Below are positions 63,298-64,000 of a stretch of DNA of 64,000 nt, one piece after another. This stretch comes from an uncultured Lachnospiraceae bacterium (lineage in GTDB: Bacteria > Bacillota > Clostridia > Lachnospirales > Lachnospiraceae). The position numbers and the translations under genes are program-made. The first letter of the stretch is position 1; each line of letters begins with the position of its first letter. The DNA lies in assembly GCA_910589195.1 (NCBI GenBank), contig CAJUTC010000014.1, positions 676 to 64,675 of the forward strand, in the 5' to 3' direction. Under the pieces are notes generated by a model, which was not told where the DNA came from, searched no databases, and saw only the letters and a program-made list of their open reading frames with translations.

Positions 63298-64000
63298 CGA
63301 TATTCACCTCCCATAAAAAACTGGAATACCCCCATGCTGGCACCCACTCCTGCCGCTACGGCAAGGGCTGTCGTAATCGCTTCTAGCATTCTGGCAACTC
63401 CAGCGCTGTAATCCCCATTTAAGGTGTCCCGGATTGCGGTGGTAAATACCACGCCTGGAACCAGAGGCATAATGGCACTGACAATTACCGTATCCCGGTG
63501 AATATTTGGCAGTACAAAATCTTTCAAGCATAAAACCGCTATACCGATAAAAAATGCCGCTATGGTTTCTGTACAAAAGTCGTTAAAATGAATTCGTTTT
63601 GACAAGACCATAACAGCCGCCAGCCCGATTCCCACCAGCGCGGCGGCAAAGCAATCCCATAAACTTCCCGCAAACAGCATGGCAAAAAAGCCGCATGTCC
63701 CCACATATCCCAGATATGCGGTAACAGGACGGTATAGTTTCATCTCCTTAATTTCCAAAAGCTGGCTGTAGGCTTCTGAAACGCTGAGTTTTCCCATGCA
63801 CAATTCTCTTGACACATTATTTACCATATAAATTCGGTTTAAATTTGTGGAACGATCGGCCACCCGGCGAACCATGGTAATCGTTTCCCCCTCCGGGTCA
63901 TCTAAACTGATATAAATTCCAGTACTCAGTGCTACATTTTCCCCTCGTTTTCCATCAGCCAGATCTAAAATATGCTGGATCGTCATCTCAATCCGGTTAA
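63291..64000 (-). CDS. Threonine/serine exporter, first subunit (ThrE N-part/DUF1212), 5' end outside window
   Basis: The ATG at 63986 gives 231 aa, but the frame stays open to the edge and the family normally has another 20-30 residues (an AGE...ETxRVEDT-like start); NRIE precedes the ATG in frame. So the true start is probably beyond 64000. Conserved parts: a soluble N-terminal domain (ALSTGIYISLDD, TNLNRIYMVNNVSRELCMG), then five TM helices with MPLVPGVVFTTAIRDTLNGDY (in pieces). Exports threonine and serine with the next gene. Confidence 0.88.
   Translation of the reverse strand, partial: NRIEMTIQHILDLADGKRGENVALSTGIYISLDDPEGETITMVRRVADRSTNLNRIYMVNNVSRELCMGKLSVSEAYSQLLEIKEMKLYRPVTAYLGYVGTCGFFAMLFAGSLWDCFAAALVGIGLAAVMVLSKRIHFNDFCTETIAAFFIGIAVLCLKDFVLPNIHRDTVIVSAIMPLVPGVVFTTAIRDTLNGDYSAGVARMLEAITTALAVAAGVGASMGVFQFFMGGEYRW

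Overview
The window looks like chromosome from a motile member of the Clostridia, most likely family Lachnospiraceae. Support comes from the moderate GC content, Gram-positive ribosome binding sites (AGGAGG-type) and promoters (TTGACA/TATAAT), a SipW/TasA-type pair, a DUF5688 gene, and the gap-pgk-tpiA-gpmI and sdaAB-sdaAA arrangements. Genus is not assignable from this sequence alone. Most genes are ordinary housekeeping; the accessory interest is concentrated at 1-3.9 kb and 27.8-37 kb, plus scattered decayed genes at 44-46 kb and 52-53 kb.

Layout. 1-3.5 kb: 5' part of a large secreted surface protein with an acidic linker and 77-residue tandem repeats, running off the window. 4-9 kb: branched-chain amino acid genes (leuC-leuD, a divergent LysR regulator, ilvN-ilvC). 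9-14 kb: a lipoprotein, a HAD phosphatase and a methyl-accepting chemotaxis protein. 14-19.3 kb: lower glycolysis genes gap, pgk, tpiA, gpmI, with a terminator after gap. 19.4-27.5 kb: Na/Pi cotransporter with PhoU domain, two-subunit L-serine dehydratase, a PGRP-type amidase, a PurF-like protein lacking the glutaminase cysteine, and malQ.

27.8-37 kb: tRNA-Ser(CGA), then a flagellin whose variable region is a zinc metallopeptidase (a flagellinolysin) behind a sigma-28-type promoter, a zinc-ribbon protein, an SGNH lipoprotein, a sigma-like regulator/SipW peptidase/TasA-like module, and a coiled-coil protein with a second sigma-28-like promoter. An EFR1 ferredoxin-flavodoxin protein with a divergent Rrf2 regulator follows. 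This neighbourhood joins motility genes with a probable matrix or fibre secretion module.

37-48 kb: D-cysteine desulfhydrase-like enzyme, SH3/amidase_3 lipoprotein, iscS-iscU-mnmA (sulfur transfer to tRNA), a divergent UppS-like protein, a serine recombinase, a multiply broken pseudogene and a SpoVB-like flippase. 48-53 kb: an alpha-galactosidase/ABC permease locus in decay, with a truncated binding protein and only the HTH end of its AraC regulator. 53-64 kb: MATE transporter with a long terminator-bearing leader (riboswitch candidate), rluF-like/ligA/metA operon, queA, tRNA-Arg(CCG), DUF5688 gene and a split threonine/serine exporter running off the right edge.

The most interesting items are the flagellinolysin and its sigma-28 context, the MATE leader, the cysteine-less PurF-like protein, the SipW/TasA-like module, and a set of 90-97 nt long-stem terminator palindromes.
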